Below, piece by piece: positions 32,387 through 44,330 of a stretch of 64,000 bases of DNA. Each line of letters opens with the position of its first letter. The stretch's first letter is position 1. This DNA comes from Ischnura elegans (Eukaryota; Arthropoda; Insecta; Odonata; Coenagrionidae), in NCBI RefSeq assembly GCF_921293095.1, contig NC_060247.1, positions 114,533,111 to 114,597,110 on the forward strand, read 5' to 3'. The position numbers were made by a program, and so were the translations under genes. The notes beneath the pieces are model-generated. The model did no database searches. It was not told where the DNA came from and was given only the letters and a program-made list of their open reading frames with translations.

Positions 32387-33360
32387 ATGATACATAAAAC
32401 TAAGAAGTCATACCATTCAACACGCGACTATTTTTTTATGCAGCTGGTTTCCTCCCTCCACATACCCATTGAGGAAGCTGGTAGGGAAGTATGTAACTTG
32501 TAGATCTCAATTACTTGAATGATGGGGCATTTAGTACTCTGCAAGGTCGTCGTTTGGGGGATCGCGCAAGGTCATTAAAAGAACATTTTCAAGACAACTG
32601 TAGCGGTTTGGACGGGCAAATACCCACCAGAAGTAGGCTGGCCGGCTGGTTGTAAAAACGATTTCATTTTGATGTTAAAAGTAGCCTAAAAAGACGATTT
32701 ATCCATACAAGGGGCTAAATGTGAAAACGAAACAGTCAGATTTTCATTTCAGCTAGTTTGCATCCGGGAATTGGTGGATAAATGGTGACTAGTCCGTAAC
32801 TATGGGTTTAGAATGAAATTCATATCCATATCATATAATTAAATATTGCTACACGTGAATTGAATTGGAAATCGTAAATTAACTGAATATTGTGCTAAAG
32901 CTAACAAAATCAGATGTTTTTATGAGTATTCATACGTTTGTCTTGCTGATAAATGTATATACATATATGTATTTTGTGTTCTATTTTGTCATATATTCGC
33001 ATTCTATGACATCAATGTTCAATGTAAATCTTCATATTGTTTGTAACATTTTTGACTCTAATACATTTATAATCATGTATGTTCCTAAGGGACACTCTTG
33101 TCTCGGAATAATAAATTTCATTTTCTATTCTATTCTATAGTGACATCATTCCCACGTGAAATGAAATGGGCACAGAAAATTAAGACAAAAGATAACCGCG
33201 ACAAAGACGTCCGCATCCATAGCGATTTGTTATGTACGCCGCGTCATGGCATGGCATGCGGGAGCAGCCGCAGGCTGTGGGGGAATTAAAAACAAAGATT
33301 TTGCTTTGTTTATTTCAAGCGGTCGCGGAGGATTTCTTTGAATGGACTCTCTAAAAACTT
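32387..33360. other. No gene; possible LINE 3' tail at 33070-33140
   Basis: TCTCGGAATAATAAATTTC followed by TTCTATTCTATTCTA resembles the 3' end and simple-repeat tail of jockey/CR1-type LINEs. No upstream LINE coding sequence was found. Confidence 0.3.
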
Positions 33361-33850
33361 TGATGTAAATATCTCAAGTCAACTCGTTGATCCCTTTTTT
33401 TATAATCAAACATAAACACAGAAAGTTCGGCGAAAAACAGGGTCCGCCATTGTGTAATGTATCGGCGACAAATTTCACAAGATAGTAAAGAAATCAGGCT
33501 ATTAGAAATGTTAAATAAATGTGGGACTAAAATATCATAGGTTTCATGCCGTTCACTTGCTTTATAAGATTCTTTTTCCAACACCCGTCGAGCACAGTGT
33601 TCCCCGTGATCATCCGCAAGCTCCGGACTGTGCCGGACGAAGAAAAATCGATCTTTATTTCGGAGTCGCCAGCGGTCGCAATTCATCTTTTCGTATCACA
33701 CTCGACAGGCATTATTGTATATGCGGTGTAAATATCTCGAGGTAACCTCGTGATCCATTTCTTTATAATCCTACATAAACATAAAACTTCGACAAAAAAC
33801 AGTATCCGGCATTTTGTACCGTATAGGCCATAAATACTACAACTCTACAA
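33361..33850 (+). repeat. Direct repeat pair, unit about 125 bp
   Basis: 33361-33485 and 33726-33845 share TGTAAATATCTC, CTCGTTGATCC/CTCGTGATCC, TTTATAATC, CATAAACA and GACAAAAAACAG-type blocks in order, about 365 bp apart. The 33351-33686 minus frame runs through it and has no family similarity. Confidence 0.5.
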
Positions 33851-34529
33851 TACTACAACAAGTCGTGAAAGTCCATGAGAATTAACAGTAATAAGTCGCT
33901 TAATGATTTTTAAAATTTTTGTTGTTATTGAATAACTGCAGAAGGTGTGGCATTAGGTTTAACATGCTGAATTTCGAAAAAAATTCAATGCGGGCAATTT
34001 TTGCGAAATTTCTTCAACTTTGAGGCCATGTAATTCCTTTAAAAAAGAAAACTATAAAAAACTGTTTCTGTCAAAACATGCACTTGTCAACAACTGTGCA
34101 AAGTTTTGGATTTTATACGAAAAAAAATCATTCTGGAGATTTTGGATATTTTCTTTTTACGATTTCAGCCCTCTGTGGGAAGGTTCATTACTTTCCGCAG
34201 CGCCTTGATGGTATGCAATACCTTTAAGCCAAAATACGCCCACCACGGCTCTGATAGTCAAAGAGAAAGGGTTTTACAAATACATAAAATATTTTTATTG
34301 TATTTATAAATAAGCCGCCACTGCGCTACACAAGGCATTAAGGAAATAACGGGAATTTTTTTCCAGGTATGGAGAGTACGACAGTCAAAATTTTTATTAT
34401 GTTAGTAAGCTATGCCCCTGAGGCATAATTAAATTTTCAGCTGTTTTCATTGTTTAATTTGTCTGTATCAGCCGCTAAGGTTTAGTGTTATTATTGGCTC
34501 GGCGATTTTCGTTTTTTTAACCGAGAGAT

Positions 34530-34745
34530 CAAGGAATGATCGCAAATCAAAAAATTATCAGAATATAAAATGCAAAAAAGTGTGTGAAATGTAAAAAAAG
34601 GCCTATGGTGAGTCCGCTATGATTAAAACAAGAATTTACGAGACGTGTAAACGTTTCCAAGAAGGCCGTGAAAACGTTGAAGATAACGAACGCCCAGGAC
34701 TCCCCTGCACATCAACAACCGATGAAAACGAGGAAAAAGTGAAAT
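34530..34745 (+). pseudogene. Mariner transposase N-terminal fragment
   Basis: The plus strand reads AYGESAMIKTRIYETCKRFQ, then EGRENVEDNERPGLPCTSTT, then DENEEKVK and a stop. This matches the DNA-binding region of mariner transposases (KRFxxGREdvEDDxRSGRPsTS, DENVEKVR). The catalytic domain is absent. Confidence 0.75.
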
Positions 34746-34863
34746 AAATGTTAATGAACATCTAATAAACTAAAAAAATGCAATACCAATTCCAATAACA
34801 ATTCAATTTTTAAAAAACTGAAGGCAGCAGCATTAATGTAGTTGAATAAATATATATTTTTTT

Positions 34864-35077
34864 CAGGGGCGGGTCCAGGATTTCTTTCTGGGGGGGGGGG
34901 GGGGGGAGGCACAAGCAAGGCCGTATCCAGGATTTTGTTCTGGGGGGGGGGGGGGGGCACAAGGATACCTCGTTATACAAAACCTGCGCAATGATAATGG
35001 GACCGTATTAAAAATCTTGCATATTTTATGGGGACTGGGGAGGGGGGCATGTGCCCCCCCCCCTCGATCCACCTTTG
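34864..35077 (+). mobile_element. MITE family C with duplicated left end
   Basis: CAGGGGCGGGTCCAGGATTT and a second GTATCCAGGATTTTGTTCTG 55 bp on each precede a G tract (34891-34906 and 34941-34957). The body TTAAAAATCTTG and a C-rich right end (GTGCCCCCCCCCCTCGATCC) match 39116-39402 and the complement of 53400-53722. The double start suggests nested insertion or internal duplication. Confidence 0.6.
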
Positions 35078-35085
35078 TATTTTTT

Positions 35086-35569
35086 CAAAAAAGTAAAATT
35101 CCCGTTATTTTCTGAACACTCCTCATACAATAAGGGCCAGTTTCGCCAACGAGGATAATTGAATAAACTCGAATAATTATCTCCAAAAACCGAGATATTA
35201 CAACAATCTCGTTTCGTCAGATACATCAACTAGGTTTTGGGCTGTAACCTCGGTTTGTACTTTTACTGACGATTTTCCTCAGTTAAAAGCTTATTATCCG
35301 AGTTAACTAGACAGATTTAACATGTTAAGTTCGCAACGATGCAATAGGAGAAGTGTGAGTCGCTGGGCCGCCGGTCGGGAGTCTCCAGAGTGAAGGAGAC
35401 TCACTCAAGACGCTAGGGGAAGGTGAGTCACGGTTCGCCCTCCGCCGGCCATCCTCGGCGGCATAAGATGGCATTTGCCTCGAAAGGCAAGCAAGAAGCT
35501 CACCACACTCCCTATTTAAGGAGAAGGGTTGACGACTCACGCACTTGCGACGGCAGATCATGACGGATG
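35086..35569. other. No gene recognised
   Basis: GC-richer at 35340-35560 but without a recognisable coding frame. Confidence 0.4.
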
Positions 35570-35720
35570 CAAGGGCGTACCCAGGATCATAACTAGGGGG
35601 GAGGGAGGGGCAAGCCATGGTCTAGGATAGGAGGGGATATGCCAAGTTGTGACATTTTAGCATGGAAAAGGTGAATGAAACCAACATTTGAAGAAAATCA
35701 TTATTATTAATATACATTGC
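35570..35720 (-). mobile_element. Partial copy of the 28141-type MITE (right end)
   Basis: GGGCGTACCCAGGATCATAA, then a G-rich run, GGCAAGCCATGGTCT and TTAGCATGGAAAA match, inverted, the right part of 47557-47871. Truncated internally near 35720. Confidence 0.65.
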
Positions 35721-36121
35721 TGCAAGTAGGCTATTGCCTGGTGGCAGCATTAGATGTACATGAATAACAAATTCTGAACAATACATAGAAACAGAATAGA
35801 TATCCATGGTAAAAATAATACACTAATTCTAATCTCATACAACTAATAATTTAAAATTGTCCCAATAAACCAATTTCGAACAATCCATTAAATACATTAA
35901 TTCTAATATAATACAACTAAAAAATGAACATTGACCCAATTTCGCACTCTCCCTTTTAAACCATTTTGTAATTAGTCAATTAGTGATGCACACTTCTTCC
36001 TAAAAATTTTCGCATTTGCAGGGAAGATCTTAAAAATTACTTCACAGCGCTTTATTAGTTTATGAGATGATTTCCTAGAAAAAAATAGGTTCATTTTAGT
36101 TACATATCTTATACTAATACT

Positions 36122-36490
36122 GTAATGGTTCAACGTCGGTTGCCCGGATGAAAAACCGCGAAAACCACCCATAAATGATAAACCTCCTTACGTTGCCAGC
36201 CAGGACGATTTATCGAAAGATTTAATTTAGCATTACAATAAATGCGGGGGATTCCTGTTCGCAGCTTATTTCGTGGTGAAGAGATCCTAATTGGGGTAAG
36301 GCGCGTGACGAATCGACGGCAGGTGAAGGAAAATAGGTTTCGTAGGAATACCCAAAGAAATGCAAGGACCCTTTCATTCATCATTCACACAAATATATTC
36401 AAAAATAAGAAACACCTAAACACCTTACATGAGATATTTAACCAGATGAGTGAAAATGATTGGGTTAGTGATGAATGGATGAAATAACAA
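36122..36490 (+). other. Unassigned open frame, 36242-36487
   Basis: An 81-codon frame starting MRGIPVRSLFRG, rich in Arg and Asn, ending SENDWVSDEWMK. No family or splice context recognised. Could be chance. Confidence 0.2.
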
Positions 36491-36669
36491 ATGATTTATG
36501 CACTTGGCATTTGAAATTACCATGAAATAATAATAATAAAAATCATTTAACAAAAGTCAAAAATATATGCCGTTAAGCGGACTCGTTTCAATTATTAGAC
36601 TTCGTTACACTTTTTAATATCTGGAAAGTAATAAAGTCTGTCCCAATTGCACATTTAAGTTCCGTTGCT

Positions 36670-37320
36670 GACTAAGTTTGAGAATCATGAGAGAAATCAC
36701 TGAGGCGTCGATGAATTTCACAAGGTGCCTTAACAGTGGCGTATTGCTGCATACGGGGACAAGTACACGGACACAGGGGTGGTATCACTGCGGTCAGGGC
36801 AATATAACTTTACGTGACCTGGATGACCACCGGATGACTCCGTTCCTTGGAGCCGTGGTTCGGGCTGGACGCAGGCTCGTCTATTTCTGTGCGGCCTCCT
36901 TTTTTCTTGGAGACGGCAATGTGCGCGGCCTGGCTGCCCCTGGAACCTCCTTGGCGACCACCTTCGGATTTCAGAGTGGATCCTCCGACTTGGCTTCCCG
37001 TCTTTTACGCCGATCGCTGCCTTTCGCCTCACTTTTTCTCGTAGTGCACAGTCAGCAACACAATTTACAATTCTCTCCTTTTTCTTCGGTGCGTTCGGCT
37101 TTATACACTCCCATCGGGGAGTGAGGGGGTTCCGATGCACACGCAACACATACACAAAAAAATAGGGGGAAACCTTGGGCCATTCAACGGGGCTGACCTC
37201 CACTCACACCGACTCACTCATCCACTCCACCTTGCATACTTGGGTAGGAAAAAGGGGAGGAGGAGGATGGGAAACGGGTGAGGACGGTGAACAAGGGAAT
37301 TAAGGCTAGGGTTGGGACGG
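36670..37320. other. GC-rich segment with open frames on both strands
   Basis: Frames of 148 (plus) and 157 (minus) codons overlap here. Neither shows a domain I recognise. The segment stands out from AT-rich neighbours and could be a degenerate first exon or promoter, but there is no decisive feature. Confidence 0.25.
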
Positions 37321-37344
37321 CCGCAACCGTCACAATACATATCA

Positions 37345-37480
37345 TTTTTCAGAAAATTTGTTGAATAGGTACTTTCGTTTCAATTCAGCACTGATTTTGC
37401 TTAAAGACTTTTGCTATTTTGGCTTCTAGAGAGGGGGGGAGCAGCTGCACCTCCCCTGCCCCTCGCTGGGTACGCCCATG
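37345..37480 (-). mobile_element. Partial copy of the 28141-type MITE (left end)
   Basis: On the minus strand it begins CATGGGCGTACCCAGCG, followed by the G-rich and GCAGCTGC segment and by AAATTTGTT-like body in the same order as 28141-28240. It is truncated after about 135 bp. Confidence 0.65.
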
Positions 37481-39115
37481 GACGGCTGGGCGGTTCTCCG
37501 GTTCATCTGTTCCGTTCATTTCGGAAACCGAGTGCCGGTTCATTTATTTAATTTCTATTAGTTTTCTACCGGTAGGTTTAATTGGAGAATTTGCGAATTG
37601 CTCCTGCCGTCTCCACTACCATCTTGGAAATTCCCAATTTAATTCACAGTACCCTATTTTCTTAATCTTCTCAGAGGGGTCATGATCCCCCCCAAATTTT
37701 ATCAAATTTAAAAAAAAATTTTTTTTGTTTAATAGTTGGTGTATACTTGTCAATGGAGTGTATATGCAAATGTATGTCTACAATTTCCAACCGTGAGGGA
37801 AGTTTGAGTTGTATTCATCGTAGAGCGTAGCATTCCCAACTGTAAAAACATCCCTCTCGATGGGGGTTTTCCATACTCCCCGGACCCAGGCCATACCTCC
37901 ACCCCCGAAGTTGATGCTGAATCCGCAACCTCTCTCTTCCAAAACACATATTCATGGAGAAACACATAAGCAGTAATACAGTATAAATTTTACCATAAAC
38001 ATAGGCAGTAAACATACAAAATTGAAAAAGACCCTTATAATTCAATATCATTTAACCTTCTCATGAAGGTCTTTAGGTTACCCGGGAAGGGTTCCAAAGG
38101 TTACCTTTGGTAGACCGTTCCAATCCCCTATCCCCCGATGCATGAAAGAATATTTCAAGTTATGACATGAAGTGGCAATGAAAGAGGTATCTGAGGAAAT
38201 CTGCAATAAAACAACCGAATAATCAAAGATCTTGATCTATTTCAAAAAATAAATTACTCTAAAAAATTCGAAGTATTGAAAACTTTTTTTTAAACGTTTA
38301 CTATTTTTCCCGCGGTCATTCCGAAACAATTGTCGCGAATCATTACGCTAATCTTAGCAGTTGCGTTTTGGTGGCGATAGGGCGAAAGATATTCCCTGCT
38401 GGCATCCACTTATGTTTCTCGAGGATATTAGTCGCGATCACGCTTTCTAGAAAATACTTGGTCGATAATTCGACGCGATGAGGTCCTGGCACGAACCTTG
38501 CCAATCGAAATCGCTATCGCCACCTTCGAATCGCAGTCTCGAGTTGATTTCTCCGACGTGTACTGAGAGTTTTTTTCTCTAACAACATGGACCCAAATTT
38601 CCTGCTCACGAATCAGACACCGTCGGTTATTAACTCCCGGTAAATCTGTTCATAAAAAATACCAATTATGATCACATCTTCATTTTATCCGCGCGGGATA
38701 ACTGTAAGCAGTGTCGGATGTAGAGGGGGACGGGAGTGGCGATTAGCCATGTCCCATTTGAGGAGGTTCAATTGTGAATATTTTTAAATGAATGAACTGA
38801 AGAAAATAAAACTAAAATTATGCACACCAGCAAGCCTCAATTCTACTCTCAATGAGGTTTAAAATCGTCGTTTAGATTGTTTTTTTCCAATTCCATGTCC
38901 CTCAGACCATACAGTAAGTATACATATACTTACTCTATGCTCAGACTCTTCTGAAAAATCTTCCCTTTATGATTTTGCCCAAAGCTGCAAACAGAAAAAC
39001 TTTCAATGGGGCTTCATTTCACTGTGGATTTACTCTACAGATGGGGAAGGGCGAATCCTAAGAGGGAGAGAGAGACAAGGACTTATACTATTGGCAAATG
39101 AGTATTGCTCTTATA
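37481..39115. other. No gene recognised
   Basis: Mixed AT-rich sequence. CpGs are frequent at 38290-38560 (CGCGATCACG, TCGACGCGATG) but no coding exon is recognised. Confidence 0.35.
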
Positions 39116-39402
39116 CAGGGGTGGATCCAGGATTTTTTCTGGGAAGGGCACAAGGGTCTGACAGGTCTTCTCACATTTGAGATAAAAGGCAAAATACAAC
39201 AATTAATGTAGAAAATATTCTCTTTATTATGATATGAAAGTTATTAATATTAAAATAAATGGTTGAGTCCCCGTAATACACTAAAAAACGAATGTAATGA
39301 TAATCGAATTAAAAATCTTGGCTGTTTTTTTACTGTCTGGGGAGGATTAAGGGCTGGGGCCCGGGGAACGTGCCCCCGGCCCCCACCCTTAATCCATCTA
39401 TG
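39116..39402 (+). mobile_element. MITE family C copy
   Basis: CAGGGGTGGATCCAGGATTT at the left and CCCCCACCCTTAATCCATCT at the right, with body TTTATTATGATATGAAAGTT and GTAATACACTAAAAAACG. The same element, inverted, is at 53400-53722. No clean target duplication. Confidence 0.65.
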
Positions 39403-39449
39403 CTCACATCTACTTTTTACCAAAAAATCTTGAACCATGGGAATCTTAG

Positions 39450-39612
39450 GCCCAATAACGAAAATATGACCCAGGGGCCTCATTTGGAGAGGAGGAGTGA
39501 GGATGATTCTTGCACAGTGGCCCAGGAATGGGTTAGTCACTCAAATGAAACCAATCCATCTGTAGATGATAGGCATAATTGCCCAATAGGTTTCACTGAA
39601 AAAATGGTTAAG
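39450..39612 (+). CDS. Candidate internal exon, unidentified gene
   Basis: Acceptor AATCTTAG ends at 39449 and a strong donor AAG|GTAAGG follows 39612. The frame between has no stop and a protein-like polar composition: PNNENMTQGPHLERRSEDD, then VSHSNETNPSVDDRHNCPIG, then FTEKMVK. It enters in phase 2 and leaves in phase 0. It lies in a CpG-poor region, as insect methylated gene bodies do. I recognise no family. The upstream pyrimidine tract is modest, and a MITE ends only 47 bp before. Exon status is an inference. Confidence 0.35.
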
Positions 39613-39970
39613 GTAAGGTCACTGATAAGAAATGTTAGATTTGACCGCGCAACAAGAAGAGTTGCAAAGTAAACACAACGGAGGTCTGAGAGGGACTGAA
39701 TCTCTAAGGCCCTGGGCCACTCTTATTATCATCTGATTGATTAAGGGAAAGTCACGGACTTGGAAACATTTCCACCGTTCATCCCCACTTGCTTTAGCTA
39801 AACACCTCACCCACAAAGATAACTGGATTCTAGCATAGCTGTCATGTGAAAGAAATATGTAATTTGGGCTGACCCCTGAAATCGCCAGGTTTTGCCAAGA
39901 GTGTTGAGGGAAGGCTATAAGATGAATAAGTGATAGCGAGGTGCTACTTGTCAGGCCACTCCTTGATTAT

Positions 39971-40125
39971 GCAGCAAGAGGGGGGAGGGGTTTGGGGGAT
40001 AAAACTCCTCCTAGAACTCAGAGAAATTTTGAAATTTAATCTATTTTACTTAATTGGATAAATATTACTTATAAAATAGTTAAAGGATTAATAAAATATC
40101 CCTCATAAAGCCGTAAAACTCACAA
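39971..40125 (-). mobile_element. Partial hAT-type MITE, family A, in the candidate intron
   Basis: The complement matches the right half of 29322-29621: GGGATAAAACTCCTCC complement, CTCAGAGAAATTTTGAAATT, and AATAAAATATCCCTCA in the same order. Confidence 0.65.
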
Positions 40126-40334
40126 TTTTTACCTGAGAGCATGTTTGATTAAAGGAGAGAAATTGTGTGAAGTTTGATTCCTATCAAATGGCCCTCTGAT
40201 CATAATGTTGCATACACTGAAACCCCTTTCCTTGCATGTACCTACAGTAACCTAATGCCCAACATGTAAATAGATATCTTATGAATGCAAGATGTAATTT
40301 AATTAAAAAGAAGAATAACAAAGCATGTAAATAG

Positions 40335-40559
40335 GTCACCGTAACAAAGAAAATATTGGTAAACAGAAATGCCAAAGGCAATGATGCTAAGATATGGGGA
40401 ATAAATGAACAGGAAAAAAGAGTATTACATATAGAGGAAATTTCTAGCAAGAAGAATAAAAGGAAAAGGGGAGCTAAAAATCAGGAAGTTTCAGACCATC
40501 AGCCAGATTTGTTGCTTCAAAAATGTTTCCTGAGAAAGAAATCAATACGTCAGGAATAA
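40335..40559 (+). CDS. Candidate terminal exon, same unidentified gene
   Basis: An open frame from an AG at 40333-40334 (phase 0, compatible with the donor after 39612) to TAA at 40557-40559. It reads VTVTKKILVNRNAKGND, then AKIWGINEQEKRVLHIEEIS, then the basic, NLS-like SKKNKRKRGAKNQE, and ends LRKKSIRQE. An AATAAA signal follows at 40614-40619. Composition and the polyA signal favour a true 3' exon; the acceptor lacks a pyrimidine tract, which weakens it. No known family recognised. Confidence 0.35.
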   Translation, partial: VTVTKKILVNRNAKGNDAKIWGINEQEKRVLHIEEISSKKNKRKRGAKNQEVSDHQPDLLLQKCFLRKKSIRQE

Positions 40560-40613
40560 CACAAGAAAACAGTAATGGGGGAAAATTGAAGATCCGAGGA
40601 CATAATCAATCAA

Positions 40614-40619
40614 AATAAA
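40614..40619 (+). terminator. Putative polyadenylation signal
   Basis: AATAAA 55 bp after the stop codon of the candidate terminal exon, followed by a T- and A-rich stretch. Confidence 0.3.
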
Positions 40620-43173
40620 GATAATTTTTAAAAATTATTTACACAAACTAGAGAAGGACACACACAATATTGCTGTACATTTCTGCGGTCAAATTGCAAA
40701 GTATGCATTTCTCAATGAGAGAGTAATGTCTGGTGGCTCAGGGTGTCCTCTTCTAAGGTACATCTACAGCTACATACTACACTACAAGCTGCCTCAGTAG
40801 GCGCATGGCAAGAGTGCTGGGATACTAGCTATTAGTGAATAAAAAGAAAATGCTGAAAAAAAGTTCCCCCTAGCTTTTATTAAAGTCCTTTCTTGTTCAG
40901 AGGAAAAACAAATTCCTGTATCTATCAATTCATATGCGGCCTAAATGGAACTCAAAGCCAGAACCTTCAGATGTTTCTTCTGATGATCTACAGGTTGTGC
41001 TGCCAGGACACTTAGGTTTTCTATGATTTTGGCAGATATATGCATTTGGAACACCACAAGATTGGTGGGTCTAGCCTCAATTTTGACTTGCAGATCCCTA
41101 TCACTTACCTTGCATTTCCCTTAAAATTTCATCAAACTCCACATTCATCCCACCAACTTCTTCCTGTCTATGGTTGGTAGTCAACGTATGGTTGGGTGTA
41201 CCTGATCTACTATATGGTTGGTAGAACATACCTCAATTGCAATTACTAGAATGCCATTGATTAGGTAGGTACTTGTTTTATGCCCACTACTCCCTAACCC
41301 TGTTACCCACCCATTTAATGCCAAAGCTTCCCATCACTTACCTTCCTACCCACCACTATATAAAATCCTGCACTAATTACTCCAGTAGTCCTCATTATCC
41401 CTCTATTTCACCTCATATATGTAGTCCCAAAATATCAATTCTCCCTTTCTCCGATTCCCTTTTCTAGTTTACTCAACCTCATCATCATCCATTTATTCCA
41501 TGTCTTAACAGTTTTGCTGCATTCTTCTTCTCCATCTTCTTTTCATTGTATTTGGATGATATTTACAATATTACCTTAGGCTGTGGCAGCCAATGACAAT
41601 ATAACAGTTATTGTAGCATACAAATCATTGTGTGTTACTGCCAAATCCCTGGGTTCATATTACTCTGCCGGCACAAAGGGTCCTCTGCCTGTCTCCCTCC
41701 AGGGGGAGGACCCTCGCTGCTGGTAAGGTAACGGGAACTCAGGGATTTGGTGCCCTTACCCGAAGCAGCATCCCTGTGGGCACGAGAGGGAGACCTGCCA
41801 GCGCAAGCGTGAAGGTGTCATTGAATCTGCAGCCATCTGCCAATTTTCTTATTTTCCGTGTGTCGGTATCATTGTCATGCAATAAACGGGCACGTTTTTA
41901 TGTGTATAGGCCGCTGCTATTTTGCTCGACACGAGCCCCGATAACCCTCTAAGACCCTAAAGTTATAATTGCTGAAATAAGATTTGATGCTTTCCCGGCA
42001 AATATCTAACGTGGGTTCACTTTTATCAAGATTTTAAAAATGGAGTATTTTACCTGGTGGAAACCCAAGAAAAGTTTACCCACTCTTATAGTAGCTATTG
42101 AATGATGCTTTTGTATCGAATGAACTCTGCTTTTATGTTATTTTTGAGGTTTTGGACAATATAATTTAAATGATAATAAGCCTTGCCTGCATTTCCATTG
42201 CTATCAGAATGAATATTAACTCCCGATAGATCTCAGACTAGAAGCAGGCACTTCCTCTCTCTAGGAAATGGATATAGTTAATAACCCCTTATTCACGTGA
42301 TTCTTTTTAAGTCCTTAGCACATAATTTTTCACATGAACTAAAAATATATGGAATGAAAATGCAATACAAACCATTTGGATTTATCTAACCGTTAGCTGT
42401 CCTCCTCTATTCATGAAAGCTGCATGCTCTTTGTGGCTCTGATGGCAGCTGAAGCCAACAAAAAAAGAGGTAACAATGTCCCACCCAGGTCCACAGAGAG
42501 CATATCTTGTCCAGCCAGCATATACCCCAAAGTTACTCCCTTCACATGTTGAAACTTGGTGGACCGGCAGGAATTGTATTCAAACTTTGATTGAGCTCTC
42601 TGAGCAAGAGCAACGGGTGACCATTGATGAGCTGTAAGCTCACCTACCACCAGTTACCAACGTACATCTTCTGGACACATAAAGTTTGCTTTCATCTTTT
42701 ACAATTAGCATTGATGTAATGGAGTTGTTATCTCAGACCCAAAATTGCGACTAATTTTGATAATTCTGTAGAAGGATGGGAAAGATAAGTTATAATGAAA
42801 ATCTTCCTCATTCAGCCTCATAACTTGAAAATGAAAAAAGTGCAAAAGCTGCTGTCCCACTTTTCATGAGTTTTCCCTATTTTGATGAGTGAGATGATTT
42901 AAGTACTGGATCATTAAGTCATTCAGAGAGACCCAATCTTTGACAGAAAGAATTGCTCGTTAGGGTGTCTATAAAAATGGACCACGTGAACTCATGAGCA
43001 AGACTAAGAAGTAACAAAGAAGTATTGAGCAGCTCAGCAAGAGTCAATGATGACATGAACTTTATAGTAAAGGGGGTGAGCTCATCAGTATTTTTTTGCT
43101 TATAGTGTGCAGAAGTAAGTAATGGATTGTAAAACAAAAAAATATGAGTCTCTTTATTTTTTAACTTCTATAG
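40620..43173. other. CpG-poor sequence, no gene identified
   Basis: Long stretches have few CG dinucleotides. The minus frame 42411-42650 and plus frame 41632-41952 have no recognised domains and no convincing splice frame. May be intron or intergenic. Confidence 0.35.
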
Positions 43174-43282
43174 GAATCCGCTCAATAAAAAAAATGGAGA
43201 ACGAGCCCATTACAAGATTTGGGTATTGATTCTGATTCTTCTGTTGCTGAGATTCATCTGCTGCTTACACTTGCTAGCATAA
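43174..43282 (+). CDS. Candidate terminal exon with C-terminal membrane segment
   Basis: Strong acceptor: a pyrimidine-rich stretch, then CTATAG at 43168-43173. The frame in phase 1 reads NPLNKKNGERAHYKIW, then a hydrophobic run VLILILLLLRFICCLHLLA, then TAA at 43280-43282. That would be a tail-anchored C-terminus. An AATAAA at 43292 is close behind. No partner exon was identified, and a short hydrophobic frame after an AG can arise by chance. Confidence 0.25.
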
Positions 43283-44082
43283 AGAAGATAAAATAAAAAT
43301 CATAGCAAGAGATGCTATTTATTGCCTTTGTCAAGTTGAAATAGTGTCCACCAATAATTAATTATCACAATAATTACCCAGATGACATATATCAATGATA
43401 CATGATTGTATGCATCGTTCAGTACCTGGTTAATGAGCCATTGTGAGCAATATTTTGCAGTGTGAGGAAGGTAATTGTAAATTTCTGAAGGCCAAACAAA
43501 ATAAAAGAAAGAATTAGACTTATGAGATTATGATGAGAGACGATTTTATAAAAATAATGGAAGGATTGAATTTCTCGAATGAGCTACCTAAAATTACCCT
43601 GTCTAAGAAACTTTTGACGGATGATTGGAGGTCTTTTGTATATACATCTGTACAGCCTTTCCCATATCTTTTGGGCTATAATTTACTTTCTGAGTTTCAA
43701 GCCTTACTTCAATCCATTCACCAGTTTTTCATCAGCTAAAACATACTTTTGAAAACTGACAGAGCTTGCAGTCAAATAATAAGAATGAAGTTGAACAGTT
43801 GCATTCAAAGCCGGACAAAAATATTTTTCAATCAATAGTTGCAAACAGAGGCTTTAAAAGGGTTTCCACAGCCTGTAAGTCTCCTTTACATATTGGGTTA
43901 CATGGAATTTGAAGCTAACAAATGGGGTAACTGAGCAACTGAGAAAACAATGCTTTTTCACACAAACTGTCACCAAAATTTATTTTTCTCTAGATTTCTT
44001 ATCATCTTCATGCATTTACATGCTAAGCAGAGGTGGCTGATGCTTGAGTGCTGAAGACTTACAGCGCGATAAATATTTGAAG

Positions 44083-44305
44083 AGAAAAAATCATTCACCT
44101 TGACCTGGATTCGAACCTGGATCTCCCGATTTCCTGTCAAGTGCTTTTGCCAGTTAAGCTACCGAGGCATCATTCACCTCTGTGGAAATTTGGGGACTAT
44201 ACCAGACAAGGTGGTATGGACTGCTGAGCGTAAGTTGACACAGGCATTCCAAATCGTGTGCACAGCACCACAGTCGGAGAGCAAGCCCAAACTTTTTTAC
44301 CAATG
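44083..44305 (-). mobile_element. tRNA-derived SINE
   Basis: The minus strand reads GCCTCGGTAGCTTAACTGGC (A box), GCACTTGACAGGAAATCGGG and GGTTCGAATCCAGG (B box), then GAATGATTTTTTCTC. Its 5' extension matches 29760-29880. It looks tRNA-like over 72 bases, but the acceptor ends do not pair. Confidence 0.7.
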
Positions 44306-44330
44306 AGTTAGTAAATATTACATTTCCACA

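Noticed and set aside
42411..42650. 79-codon minus frame.
   Set aside because: No domain; splice-like CAG at its start did not give a better frame. Left as unassigned.
44095..44175. tRNA-like sequence with A and B boxes.
   Set aside because: The acceptor ends do not pair, and matching SINE copies exist at 29.3-30.1 kb, so it is a SINE head and not a tRNA gene.
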